From contig NC_041785.1 of the NCBI RefSeq assembly GCF_900090045.1, positions 806,001 through 870,000 on the forward strand: a stretch of 64,000 nt of DNA. The letters run 5' to 3'. The notes beneath the pieces are model-generated. The model was not told where the DNA came from. It saw only the letters and a list, made by a program, of their open reading frames with translations, and searched no databases. This document shows positions 13,101-23,911 of this stretch, in pieces (position 1 is the first letter of the stretch; every line of letters begins with the position of its first letter). The stretch comes from Plasmodium malariae. Its lineage: Eukaryota; Apicomplexa; Aconoidasida; Haemosporida; Plasmodiidae. The position numbers and the translations under genes were made by a program.

Positions 13101-15341
13101 ATAATCATAATTACGATGTTCATTCTCTTGTTCATTTTCATTTTCATGTTCATTTTCACTTTTCATATGTTGATCGCTATAATTTTCACTTCTACATTCT
13201 TTTATAGACATATGTAGGCATTTCTCATTAAAAATGATAATCCTGTTACATACACTCATTCCTAAAATAAATTCTTCTATTCGGATTGACTGTTCGCTCT
13301 TATTCTCTGCATCGTCAATTACTTCCTTGCAGTTATAGCTGCTTTTGTAATTCTCGTAAAATTCTAAAGGGAGTTAACCACATAAACATTGCGTCAGCAT
13401 GTATATATATATATATATATACATTAGAGTAAAATAAGCATATAATTAAACACATAGATAACTCGAAACGTTCATTTTCCGTAAATTACGGAGAACATCA
13501 GACAGTAAATCATACATTTTATGTATCACGAGGTTTTACATGAACAGTTCATGCGATTTTTTAATGTTATAAATTTTTACGGTTATATCCTGCATTTAAC
13601 TTGGATTTAATAAAAGATGTAAGTCTAACGTTCTTATTCAAAATTTCTTCGTTCAAGTAACTTTTATATTTTTCCTTTAGCAGCTTAGACAAGTCATCAA
13701 CAAACGGGTCATATACCGAATTTACTCTTTTTTCAAACCTTTTTAGAAACAAACCGAAGTCTCTTGAAGGGAAGAGTATATTTTCAGGATCTTTAAAAAT
13801 TCTTTCATCTAAGTTTAAAAGCTCCTCAATATTTTCTCTGAAAAATTTTATAAAAAAAGGAAAAGAAGTTTTTCTTTCAATTAAAAAAAAAAAAAAAAAA
13901 ATTGTAAGGTCACTCCTATAAGTCGAAATGCAAATGCTCCGAGATTTCATAGAGTTTATTTTTGCTAATATATTAAACTTCTAATTTTGTACGCAGCTTG
14001 TTTCTGCCCATGTATGTATATATGTACATACATACATAAATAAATGTTTTTATATATATAAGCATTTACAAGTATATACACATGCTCACGCATAGACATA
14101 CACATACTTATAATTATACACATAGACGTATGTATTTGCGCGTTTCTATTTGAACCTCTCTGCATCCAGTATGCTTAGAGTGGGCAACTGAAAATTTTCA
14201 CAAGTATGAACAAAGTCTTCCTTCGCATATAAAACATTATTAACTACACATGATACAAATAGATCTTTTTTTTCTACAAGAATTCCATTCCTTGCTGTGG
14301 CTAACAAATCTACTGTGCCTAATGCATCATTTTTGTTTTTATTGAAAACTTTTGGTTTATCACTATCCTTGCTCTCTTTCATTCTTACATCATTTTCTGC
14401 ATTTAAGAAAAGTTATTCAATAATTATTATTTTTTTTTCTTTGTAGTGTCGTATAACAGGTAAAATTACAAAAGTGCCAAAGGAAAAAGAGCAAAAATAA
14501 GAACTCATAATGCTGCAGTTTCCATCTCTTTTTGTATATATATATATATATACCTATTCTCAAACTTTGAATTATGTATATAAGGCTCTTTTCCGAATAC
14601 ATCATAATAGGCAAAACTAGTATATAAAGACCAATAAAATCTTCTAGAACATTAAAAAAGGAATCCTTTGTGTTATGGAGAGATTCATTTTTATGGTAGA
14701 AGGACATCTTTATTATAATACTTAGGAGGACAAAAAAGAAATACATAAATATTAAGTAATACACAACATTATTCATCTTTATGCAAAATGTTCTATTCTC
14801 TTCAATTTTGTGAGGAATATTCAAATTTTTTTTTGTGTCGGCCCCCGTGTATACAACTACTGCATCTATGTATTCTGCTCCTTTCAAAATGGAAGCTAAA
14901 AGAAGAAAAAGGTTATAATAAAAGAAAAAAAATAAATAAAAGCGGCAAAAAAGTAATAGTGCGTCAATAAATTTTTTAGTTGCCATAATAAGTTCCATAA
15001 CTAATGGTGATAGAACGTGAATAGTAATGTCTTTATTTTATGAGGTATGTTTTATACTTTATTTTTTTTATTTGTTTATTCTTTTGTATATTCTTTTTTT
15101 TTTTTCTATACTTCATTTTTTTCTTTTTTTTTTACATTGAAGGACAAAATTTTTGTAGCTCAATATCAACGACCTCGGGTGCTTGTCCAGTTTGAAGTTA
15201 CCTTCAAAACGAAATATATCCTTGTTAGGCAATTCACATCTAATGACGCCGTTTATTTCTGATAGCATTTTTAAATAATCTCTGTCAACTAAAAATAGAA
15301 CAATAGAGCATGATAGTATTGCATACGCGTGTGCATACATA

Positions 15342-15384
<43 letters not shown>

Positions 15385-16471
15385 TTATATCTGAAGAAGA
15401 GGAGAAAACAGTGTAAAATGTGCATTTGTACTTTTGTACTTATCTACTGGGTATTTAATGCTCTTTCTAAATAACCCATCTATTTTAAAAGAGTCTACAA
15501 CTGCATTTAAATTATTTTTAACATAAAGTATGACTGCATCAGCTGGAAATTCATCACCTTGAAAAATTCTAATTATGTTTCCTACTTTTATGTCTTTAGT
15601 CATAACCTAAAGGGATGGAATTTTTTTTTTAAATATTTTACATTTTATTTTTAAGGACATGTTATAACAATTTTCTACGTAATTAGGATATTTATCTTTT
15701 CCAAATTTTTTGTGCTATTATTTTGCATAATTTATTTTTTATTTTTCATCTATTCTTGTACTTTTTCAAAGTAAGACATTTTAGGTACTATCCTAAGGTA
15801 ACACTGCGAATTTGCATCCTTTATATCCTTCAGTAGTTTTAACTCATACAGAGTTTCTATAACAACTAAAATGATAATGTTTAAAAGTAAGGAGATGGTC
15901 GTATCAATAAATACATATTCTTTTGTTATTCCTTTATTAATTTCAGAAAATAAATAGACGGTTAAAAATAAGGAGTATACAATAACTGCGTCGAATGATA
16001 TAAGTCTTCTAATGAAATTATATAACTGAAAAGAGGGTAAAAAAAAAAAAAAAAAGAGAAGAAAGAAAATGTTTACCGTCAATTAGTAATATTCTTAAAT
16101 TGTATGTTTAGGTTAGAAAAACAAAATGCAATGAAAATTAAATGCAAATGTAACTTCAAAAAAAAAAAAAAAAAAAAATTCTTACAGAGAAATTATATAT
16201 TCTAAAATAATTTCTACAAAATTTTTGTAAATCATCTTCGGAGGTTGGGTTTATAACAACTTTTCTGTAAATTTTATTATTTGTACCTATGTACTTTCTC
16301 TTTCCATCTAAATGCTATACATTCCAAAGAATAGAAGAAAATACATTTTTATTAAATCAGTATTAAAGAAGAAAAAATATATTAGATAAGTAAAACGTTG
16401 TCTTTTTTTTTTTTTTTCCCTCGTTTTACCATTAACGTTAAAGCTTCGGTTTTTATTCTATTTGTTTTCAT
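4174..16471 (-). CDS. GCbeta: Guanylyl cyclase beta: degenerate P4-ATPase-like domain fused to two cyclase domains (14 exons, 3138 aa)
   Basis: Makes cGMP, the activator of parasite protein kinase G; in rodent malaria GC-beta is known to be needed for ookinete gliding. Exons in transcript order: 16471-16430, 16314-16186, 16025-15762, 15606-15432, 15288-15136, 14895-14554, 14396-14156, 13837-13581, 13363-12297, 11961-11663, 11368-11149, 10886-10483, 10179-4525, 4342-4174. All join in frame (9417 nt). Residues 1-1200 follow a P4-type flippase: VGNIIRI..DEFPAD, VVVYTG.DTK, a P domain and a C-terminal membrane block. The phosphorylation motif DKTGTLT is replaced by ARNGILV (A403), TGD by TNG (814-816) and GDGANDV by GSTLNDA. 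Residues about 1300-1490 hold six membrane spans, then cyclase C1 (FCDIDDF near 1555; FGDTVNTASRM near 1750), a long charged Lys-rich linker, a second six-span block (about 2690-2875) and C2 (FADIVGFTRW near 2928; TIGDAYV near 2972). Length and 13 introns fit GC-beta rather than the much longer GC-alpha. The last exon is easily missed: a GTAAGT donor at 4524 bypasses the TAA at 4521. Confidence 0.95.
7110..7160 (-). repeat. Gly-Lys-Thr tripeptide repeat in the GC-beta linker
   Basis: A run of 9-bp units (ttcctgttt on the plus strand) encodes about four GKT triplets inside the Lys-rich linker between the C1 cyclase domain and the second membrane block. It is flanked by further Lys/Gly/Glu repeats. 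Confidence 0.85.
8650..8769 (-). repeat. 12-bp repeat inserted in the C1 cyclase domain
   Basis: About ten 12-bp units (gtattggtacta and variants on the plus strand) encode tetrapeptides of the types NTST, NTRT and NIRT, at about residues 1669-1708. They sit inside an Asn/Thr-rich insertion of roughly 80 residues. The insertion lies between the C1 helix ending ...AKYYITYKVL and the strand LRIGIHTG, so it interrupts the catalytic fold in a surface loop. Confidence 0.9.
11010..11114. repeat. 29-bp tandem repeat in GC-beta intron 11
   Basis: About 3.6 copies of a C/T-rich 29-bp unit (starting tttcgtttttcatttttctc) begin at 11010, 11039, 11068 and 11097. In the transcript it reads as a GA-rich purine tract near the donor of the 262-nt intron (11148-10887). 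It produces spurious open frames on both strands. Confidence 0.9.
11500..11605. repeat. Degenerate AGCATGTACTAA-type repeat in GC-beta intron 10
   Basis: Inside the 294-nt intron 11662-11369, a loosely repeated motif of about 16-18 bp (agcatgtactaa, aagcatatacta, atgtactaatta) occurs five or six times. It is too degenerate to call a classical minisatellite. Confidence 0.5.
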
Positions 16472-17871
16472 TTTTACGTTTTATTTTTAAATAAAGAAAA
16501 AATAAATTTAAAATATGAAACAATTATTCTGTACTTTTTCACAGTAGCATATCAAAGAATGCCAAAAGAAAAAAAAGTAAAAATTGTCCTGTGTTGTATA
16601 TATAGAATGCGTAAACTTCTCTTAGACGCTTAAAGTTCAAACAATGGGGAAAAAAAAAAATGTATTCTTATCCTAAATCATATTGCTATTAACCATATTG
16701 GAGCTTTATTTATTGTATATTATATGAATTATTTGTTTTATTTTTCAGTTGTATTCAAAAATAAATAAATCAAAAAAATTACATTGTTAAAGTAACAATT
16801 AATTTGATCAAGTGAGCTATTATTATTTATATGTAATAATTTTTCATTTTACTTTCTTTTACTACAGTTTAATGTTGATTTTTTTTTTTTTTAAGCATCA
16901 TCTTGAATAATGTGTATATAAATATAAGAACGTTTATATATATATATACATGTACTCTTGTACACGTGTACTTATGTACGTATGTTAAATAGGCATAAGC
17001 AAATCGGTCAGGAGGATGTAACGCTACATTTTATTTTCCGACACATATAGCTCTAAAGAATATAGTGTATTCGTGCAATATTTCAATGTTCTACAAATGG
17101 ATAAATATCATTTAATAAAATTGTAAGCATTATTGTAACTACGAAGTTTTTTTTTTTTTTTTCATAACTTACAAACAATTTGATTACATATTTTATTTTT
17201 TTATCTAAATGAAGAAAGACATATTACTTTTCATTAAGATTCAAATTATAACAGAATAATAAACATATAAATTCGCATACAAAAAATTAAATAAATTTAA
17301 TTAAAAAGGTATTCACAATAACACTTGTTTATATGTGTTTTTATTAATGGGACCACGAAATATTAAGATGTATCAAAAAGAAAAAAAAAAAATTAAAAAC
17401 TAAAATATTATATATATACATAAATCATAAGTTCCTATCATTTTACTTTAAATTGGTATTAATTGTGCAAAAAGATCAAATAGTGTTAAGGTTCAATGGG
17501 TAAAAAAAAAAAACTATTTTTAAAAAATTGATCTTTTTGGCATTGTACTTGCATTGTGTTTATTTTGTCTTAAAAAAAAAAAAAAAAAAAAAAAAATTGG
17601 GGGATTTTACTATCTACCTGTTTTTTTTAAAGAATAACTTCTACGTAATATATAAAATACATTATAACATATATACGTGGGTAAATATATATAACAGATA
17701 CAACAAACAAATCAGTACTATTGTAAATATAAACTTGTGTAGGGGTGTCTATTCTTCTACAACATCCTGTGGATGCTGTAAGAAAATAAACTTTATTCCT
17801 TAAATTTATAATAAGTGAAGGGAAATAAAAAAGAAAGAAAAGAAATTTGAAAAATAAAAAAGGGAGAACCA
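16472..17871. other. Upstream region of guanylyl cyclase beta, no gene seen
   Basis: This spacer lies between the GC-beta start and the 3' end of the SMN-like gene, both on the minus strand, so it should hold the GC-beta promoter and 5' UTR. It consists of poly-A/T runs, including about 24 A near 17572-17595, and (TA)n stretches. The 91-codon plus-strand frame at 17528-17803 is built on the poly-A run, and I do not accept it as a gene. Confidence 0.65.
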
Positions 17872-18852
17872 CTATTTATGTAATTCTTTTAAAACACTCA
17901 TTTTTCCTGAATAATAACCGGAGAAATACCATGACATAAGGTACTTCAACAGTTCTTGTAAATCTTTATTTTGATTCATAGTGTTGTCAATTGTTGGATT
18001 AACAACATTTAATTTTTTCATAATAAACTGATCAAAATTGCTGCTTATGAAATTATTTTCATTTGTGAATGCATTTTCTTCAATACACAAAAGCTGAGAA
18101 GCTAAATATATGTTTAAAGTATCATCATTTTTCTTGTATTTCATAAATATATCACTTATTTCTTTATTGTATTTTTGGAAAGTCTCATTAAATGGTATTG
18201 GTGGTGGTTCTATCAGACTTCTAATTGTTTCATTGTTCATGTTAATGAGATAATTATTTATGTTTTCTTTTGTACACACATTTGTGTAATACTTTACATA
18301 TTCCCCTTCGAATTCTTCCCCATATTCTCCTTCGAGTTCGTTTTCTCTTGTATACTTAAGACTAATTAATTCATCGCTGGAACTACATGCAAAGTCTTCT
18401 TTTTCAAAATCAAAATTAATCTTATTAATATTTAAGTAATTTCTTTTTCTTTTATTATTTTTCTTTCTATCTGCCAAAATGTTTATAGATGGGTTATAAA
18501 CAATATTGCCTTCATTAGCTGTTTCCCCCCAATTTTTTATTTTATGTTCATTATTTAAAAAGGGTTTATTATTAATTACATTAACAAATTCTAAATCATC
18601 ACCAGTTCCATATTTATCCTTTTCTTCATTGACTGATATATTGTCCTTACCATTGCTTTCAATAAAATTGGTTAATTCTTCATTTTTTTTATTTAAGAAA
18701 TCTTCATTTTCTAAATTTCTCTCAAGTGAAGACTTTAATACATTTGTTATGCATATAGATATAATGTTTTCATCATTTAGTATGCTTTCATTGCTTAATT
18801 CATTTGTTTTTTCTTTTCTTATACCGTTATAGTTCTCATTATTTCCGCTCAT
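17872..18852 (-). CDS. SMN-like protein with a C-terminal YG box (326 aa, single exon)
   Basis: I chose the ATG at 18852. The frame extends to a TTG at 18969, but that extension is not needed. Most of the protein is acidic, Asn/Glu/Lys-rich and unstructured in appearance. The last 22 residues (305-326) contain LMSWYFSGYYSGKM, very close to the YG box of survival motor neuron proteins (human LISWYMSGYHTG). A short proline patch EPPPIPF lies about 90 residues upstream, which also recalls SMN. In the SMN family this box self-associates to build the complex that loads Sm proteins onto snRNAs. I see no Tudor domain and no clear Gemin2-binding helix; SMN proteins without a Tudor domain are known, for example in fission yeast. 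The function is inferred from the YG box alone, so a chance resemblance is possible. It is divergent from the gene at 19249 across about 400 bp. Confidence 0.55.
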   Translation of the reverse strand: MSGNNENYNGIRKEKTNELSNESILNDENIISICITNVLKSSLERNLENEDFLNKKNEELTNFIESNGKDNISVNEEKDKYGTGDDLEFVNVINNKPFLNNEHKIKNWGETANEGNIVYNPSINILADRKKNNKRKRNYLNINKINFDFEKEDFACSSSDELISLKYTRENELEGEYGEEFEGEYVKYYTNVCTKENINNYLINMNNETIRSLIEPPPIPFNETFQKYNKEISDIFMKYKKNDDTLNIYLASQLLCIEENAFTNENNFISSNFDQFIMKKLNVVNPTIDNTMNQNKDLQELLKYLMSWYFSGYYSGKMSVLKELHK

Positions 18853-18971
18853 TTTTATGATCTTGCTAAAAATGAACTTTTTTTTTATTGTAAATGATGT
18901 ATAAGTTAATTCAAGATGAAGATCTTCGCTCTTTTTAGGATCATTCTCACCATTATTATTTTTATTCAAAA

Positions 18972-19005
<34 letters not shown>

Positions 19006-19248
19006 TATTTTTGCAGTTAGATCGAAGGAGAATGAGGTAAGGTTTTTTCTTTTTTTTTTTTTTAATTTCTTTTTAATTAGGTCAAAAAAAAAGGTATGTA
19101 GTGATGTTTTTTTTTTTATAAAATAGGTGAAACAGGAAGAGTGTGTTTTTATAACTTTTCATTAGTATATAATTTTTTATTAATGAATTTGTTAATTTTT
19201 TAATGGTTCCCTTTTTTTCGATGAATTTCTTACAGCTAATGAAAAAAT
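18853..19248. other. Divergent promoter region
   Basis: About 400 bp separate the oppositely oriented starts of the SMN-like gene and the 368-aa secreted protein gene. The region holds a run of about 22 A (18968-18989), a short (TA)n and two further poly-T runs. It probably serves both genes, but no specific motif can be named. Confidence 0.5.
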
Positions 19249-20355
19249 ATGCTACATTTTAATTTCAAAATGCTGCTTTTTTTTGGCTTTTTATTTATAG
19301 TAACTGCAACTAATGAACTGATTAATAACAGTAGAACTTTAAAAGGTATGTATAATCGAATTATTTATGAAGCATTTTCGCCTGAACAGGTCATAATAAT
19401 TAAAAAAAAAAGAGAAAATGCCGCTGCATTTTATTGTCCGTTTGAGAAAAAAAAAAAAAAAACCACGTTTGAATGCGTCAAAAGATATTTGCTAAAAAAT
19501 AGTAAGAATTTATTTTACTTATGGAGTCACAAGATACCTAAAATACATCCAAATCAAATATTAGAAAGAGAAAAAATTTACACTTCAGAATTTCATGATG
19601 AGATAACAAGACGAATAATTAAAAAAAGACTGAACTATGTAGATATATCATCTTTCAGTACATATTGCTCATTTTATAAATTGTGTGTAAGTGATCTATT
19701 AAAATTTAATAATAGGGAAAAAGCATATAATACTCATATGGGAACCATGCGAAAAAGATATTTTGTAAAAACAGATCACTTAAATAGTGATCCACTGGAT
19801 GAAAGCAGTTATATTTTTATTACAGGAGAAAAAAAAGAAAAATATGCAGAAAGTATTCCACAATTTTATGATAAATTTTATAGCTCTTTTTTTTATATAG
19901 TATATTATTATTATGTTACTTTTATGAATAACATATTGGACCATACTTTTTTTTTTGTATTTAACAATTATAAGGATGACAAGAGTGGAAAACAGCATAA
20001 CAGTAATAAAATTGTTAGCAATAATTATATAATTTATAAAAATGAAATCATTTACCCATTTAAGCTTTTTAAGGAGGATACTACAACTATGATTAAAAAT
20101 AGTAACACATATTATGATGATATAAATGACTTTTACTTAATAGAAATCTGTCATTACTTCAATGGAATAACATATAAACAAAACATGTATGGTTTGTTCA
20201 AAAGGCTATCTAATCTATATTTTAATATAGAACTCGTTTCCTACTTATTTCAGTTACCCCCCGTATTTTACCACACTCTAATTATTTTAATTTCTTCACT
20301 AGTTTTTGCTTATATTTTTTATAAAATCTTCTTAAAATATAAAAATTGTTTTTGA
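19249..20355 (+). CDS. Putative secreted or single-pass membrane protein, function unknown (368 aa)
   Basis: A single uninterrupted frame from ATG 19249 to TGA. The N-terminus (MLHFNFKMLLFFGFLFIVTA) looks like a signal peptide; Met-8 is an alternative start that keeps it. A strong hydrophobic helix lies at about 340-360, just before a short basic tail FLKYKNCF, which suggests a type I membrane protein with a tiny cytosolic end. A second Tyr/Phe-rich hydrophobic patch lies near residues 210-236 and could be another span or part of the fold. A handful of cysteines occur (YCPF, FECV, TYCSF, KLCVS, EICHY) without the pattern of 6-Cys or EGF families. I recognise no domain. The intact frame, signal peptide and tail anchor argue that it is real. 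Confidence 0.8.
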   Translation: MLHFNFKMLLFFGFLFIVTATNELINNSRTLKGMYNRIIYEAFSPEQVIIIKKKRENAAAFYCPFEKKKKKTTFECVKRYLLKNSKNLFYLWSHKIPKIHPNQILEREKIYTSEFHDEITRRIIKKRLNYVDISSFSTYCSFYKLCVSDLLKFNNREKAYNTHMGTMRKRYFVKTDHLNSDPLDESSYIFITGEKKEKYAESIPQFYDKFYSSFFYIVYYYYVTFMNNILDHTFFFVFNNYKDDKSGKQHNSNKIVSNNYIIYKNEIIYPFKLFKEDTTTMIKNSNTYYDDINDFYLIEICHYFNGITYKQNMYGLFKRLSNLYFNIELVSYLFQLPPVFYHTLIILISSLVFAYIFYKIFLKYKNCF

Positions 20356-21327
20356 ACAAGCAAATAATAACAACATATACATATCTTACATGGAAAAACA
20401 TATGAAGTCGAAAAAAAAAAAAAAAATTAAGCTTTTTACTTATAAATAAATATTACATAATTGTTAATGAAATATTTTGTTATTTCATTTGTAAAAATTG
20501 GGAAAAAATATTTTGTTTAACTCTTCATTGGCATGAATGCTTACATACACATATATTACGTATATGTGTATGTATTCATATGCTTATATTAATTTTTCTA
20601 TTTAAATAGCATAAATTTCGGTTTTAACATATATACAAATAAAAGAAATTCTTATTTTTAAACTGTATCAAAAAGAGGTATATGATTACTACACATTATT
20701 GTTATCGCATTCATTTTGTATAATAAAAAAAAAAAAAAGAAGTGTTCACATTATAAATTTTAGCATTTTTTGTTAATGCCTCTTTTTTTTTGAGAGTGCC
20801 TTTTTTAATTAACATCCTTTATCGTTACCATTAAGCAGTTCAATAGATTGATTTTACGTAATATAACAAGCATAATTTTATCTTAACTAGTTCAAATGTT
20901 CAGCCTATTTTTCGTGTTCTTATTACTCATTTTTTTTTTTTTTTTTTTTTATATTACTGTTACTTCATTTTAGTTAATTTTTTTTTGTTATTTATTATAA
21001 TATACTATAAACAGATTATGACAGAAATATGCCTTTTAAATATGACATGTTATTTAAAATATAGTGGTATTCATTACATTAGAATATAGCGAAATTCATA
21101 TATTTATAATATATATATTTATACGTATATATAATTAAGTTTAATTTTATCCCTCCACATTTTTATAATTCATAGCATAAACAGGAGAGCAAAAGTTTTA
21201 AAAAACAAAATTATTACAACATTATGTAAGAAGCATACATACATATTGGGACTTCATAAATAATTACCTTTTATGAAATATTTAATTTTAATTAAAATAA
21301 ATAGAAAAAAAAAAAAAATTAGAAGAG
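20356..21327. other. Intergenic region, no gene seen
   Basis: It holds the 3' end of the 368-aa gene and the upstream region of EMC3: poly-T and poly-A runs (one of about 22 T near 20931-20950) and scattered (TA)n. I see no coding or structured RNA signal. Confidence 0.6.
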
Positions 21328-23047
21328 ATGGATGCATTAATAGTGGATGAACGAATTAGGATATATGCCTTATTGCCAATATTTATAATTGTAGTTTTAG
21401 TTTGTATAATAAAAAGTAATTTAGCACAAATGGTTCGACCTACCATGAAAACGGATATTGAGAAATTAAGACAGAAGTAAAATAAAGAATAAACATATAA
21501 TACGCACACATAGATGTACATGCATGAATTACGACAATCTATTATTGCATATAAATAAAAAGAATAAGTAATAATTGTATAAATTTTTTTTCTCTTTTTC
21601 TTTTTGTTTTAAGCAATTTCTTAACAAGGTATACCCAGCTGAAAACTAATTACGGGTTTATCAGTCCGGTGGCTTTTCTAAGTCGAAAGTATTTTTTCAA
21701 CAAACCGCAAGTTGGTTTCTTCAACGATTTGCCAGAACAGGCTAATCCTTTTGATGCACTTTTAAAACAAGACCCTTCGGACTTATTTGGCATGATGAAA
21801 AATCAAATTCCCTTTTTAGTTTTACAGTTAGGGTTAGGGTTTTTAATAAACCTTTTTTTCTCTGGGTTTTTAGTAGGTATGCCTCTTTGTACCTTCATGA
21901 GCAGATATGCATATATGCACATATACATTCACACGCAAAAGCACACGCACACGTCCATGCCATACACAAATATGTTCATATATATATTTTTACATGTTTA
22001 CGCCTTTTTCTTATTTTTTTTATAGCAAAAATACCATTTCCGTTAACGTACAAATTTAAGTCAACATTACAGATGGGAATGGATATTGAGCTGCTTGATA
22101 TGAAATTTGTATCTTCCCTGTCATGGTTTGTTTACATTTTTCACTGAACCCCATTTGGAAAATATATCTTTTTTTTTTTTTTATTTTCAAAATTTTCAGT
22201 ATTAATATAACACTCCATTTTCTATTTATTTTTAAACTGTAGGTATTTTCTTGTTATGTTTGGATCGAACGGCATAATTAGTATTATTGATTATTTCGTT
22301 CTTCAAGGTAATTGTAAAATGATAAAATGGAAAATGAATATACAAATAAATAAACAGATAAATACACATACTAACAATCAAACAAACAAAATATTGAACA
22401 AATAAATAACATAACAGCTAATTAATATTCAAAATTTCTTTTTGCCATAAATTGATGTAGATAAGGATGGAACACAAAACAACGCAATGGATAATATAAT
22501 GGCAGCCCAAAATCCATTAGCTAGACGTAACTGGAGGATAAATAAAAAGGATATTTTTTTATAATTAAAAATTGATAAATTAATAGAACGTTGAGGGGAA
22601 ATGATCGAACAACACAAAACAGTTAAATACTCCATATGTACATATATGTATGTGTAAATTTATATATTTTAACTTAAATTTACTATATATTTTTTCATTT
22701 TAAACCTATAGAGCCGCCAAACATAAACAGCAACGTACCTGACTTAAAAACGTTTTATGAAAAAAAAAAGGAAGAATTAGAGAGTGTGGTATTTATAAAG
22801 AACATTTTACTAAGCCTTCATTTTTTATCATTCTATTTTTGATTGTTCCCATTTTAATATTTTATTTTTGTTTTTCTTTTTTACCTTCACTTAATGCTTT
22901 TGCTCCATCTGCCTGCACTCTGTCATTTTCTTGTCCACATAATGTTCAGGGGTCATTTAAACATTGCTATTTTTCTTTTTAATTTTTCAGAGGTATAAGT
23001 TTTTACTGGACAATATAGAATATCATCTTGTACAAAACTGGAAGTGA
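21328..23047 (+). CDS. EMC3: ER membrane protein complex subunit 3 (six exons, 236 aa)
   Basis: EMC3 is the Oxa1/YidC-family insertase core of the ER membrane protein complex, which inserts tail-anchored and multipass proteins. Exons: 21328-21476, 21614-21876, 22026-22125, 22243-22307, 22712-22788, 22991-23047. All have GT-AG introns and matching phases (711 nt). The protein has a membrane span at about 10-29, a cytosolic helical region with QMVRPTMKTD and LTRYTQLKTNYGFIS, then NPFDALLKQDPSDLFGMMKNQ before span 2 (about 115-137), followed by KIPFPLTYKFKSTLQMG and SSLSWYFLVMFGSNGI, which leads into span 3 (about 172-192). These blocks and their order are diagnostic of EMC3/TMEM111. At 236 residues it is slightly shorter than the human protein (261), mostly at the C-terminus. 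Residues that form the hydrophilic groove cannot be judged by eye. Confidence 0.94.
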
Positions 23048-23205
23048 AAATTTTTATAGTTTCTTTAATATTTGTGTTTTTTATTAATGTTAAATTAAAC
23101 TTTTTGCCTTTTTTTTTAAGGTATAACTTAATGAAATTTTATATTTATTTATTTGTTATTTTGTATATCAACAGTACATTTTGTTTTTTTCTCTTATGAT
23201 TTCCA

Positions 23206-23236
<31 letters not shown>

Positions 23237-23911
23237 TTTTAAACTTTTAGAAAAAATGATTAAAATGAAAAATTTATTACCCAGTTAAATACATTACCCA
23301 GTTAAATACAAATTAAATAACTAAATACATGTATATGTATACAATATATTCACATACGCACGTATTTGTATGGATAAACAGTAAGTACATTCATTTGTAG
23401 TATTGATGAAGTCATTTTTGAAGGGGAAATGAAAGCATCAGTTCCATTATATGTAGATAACATAAGCAAGTGAACTTTTATTACGTAATATTCTTGAAAA
23501 ATGATTGGGAAAAATAAAATTTATACAATAAATAATGAAAAATATAACGCGTATTTTACAGAAATAACAATTTAATATAATTTGTTTTGCATTTCACAAA
23601 ATGTAATAATTTTTTTTTTTTAATTACAATTTTGTTTCTTTTTATTGAGTTACGTTAAGTATTTCAATGATTTTATGGATGTTATAAAATTTTTCATTTT
23701 ATTTTTATGGTTTTTTTAATTTTTAAAGAAAAATAAAAAGCACATTAAGTGCATTTATTTGGTAAGTAAAAAAAAAAAAAAAAAAAAAGATTAATATATA
23801 GATGCTAACAAAGTGTAATTCATTTCAACTATTTTTTGTTAAACATATCCACGAACAAAAGTGGAAAAATACATACATATATACATATGTACATAATATA
23901 TATAGCAATAA
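23048..23911. other. Intergenic region, no gene seen
   Basis: It lies between two genes on the same strand, EMC3 and RBM42. It contains poly-T (about 23209-23228), a short duplicated motif (cccagttaaataca, 23280-23308) and poly-A (about 23768-23788). Confidence 0.6.

Noticed and set aside
18853..18969. N-terminal extension of the SMN-like frame to 18969
   Set aside because: The first codon there is TTG, not ATG, and lies next to a poly-A run. The first ATG of the frame is at 18852.
22429..22635. 68-codon minus-strand frame inside EMC3
   Set aside because: It lies in EMC3 intron 4 on the opposite strand and has no recognisable features.
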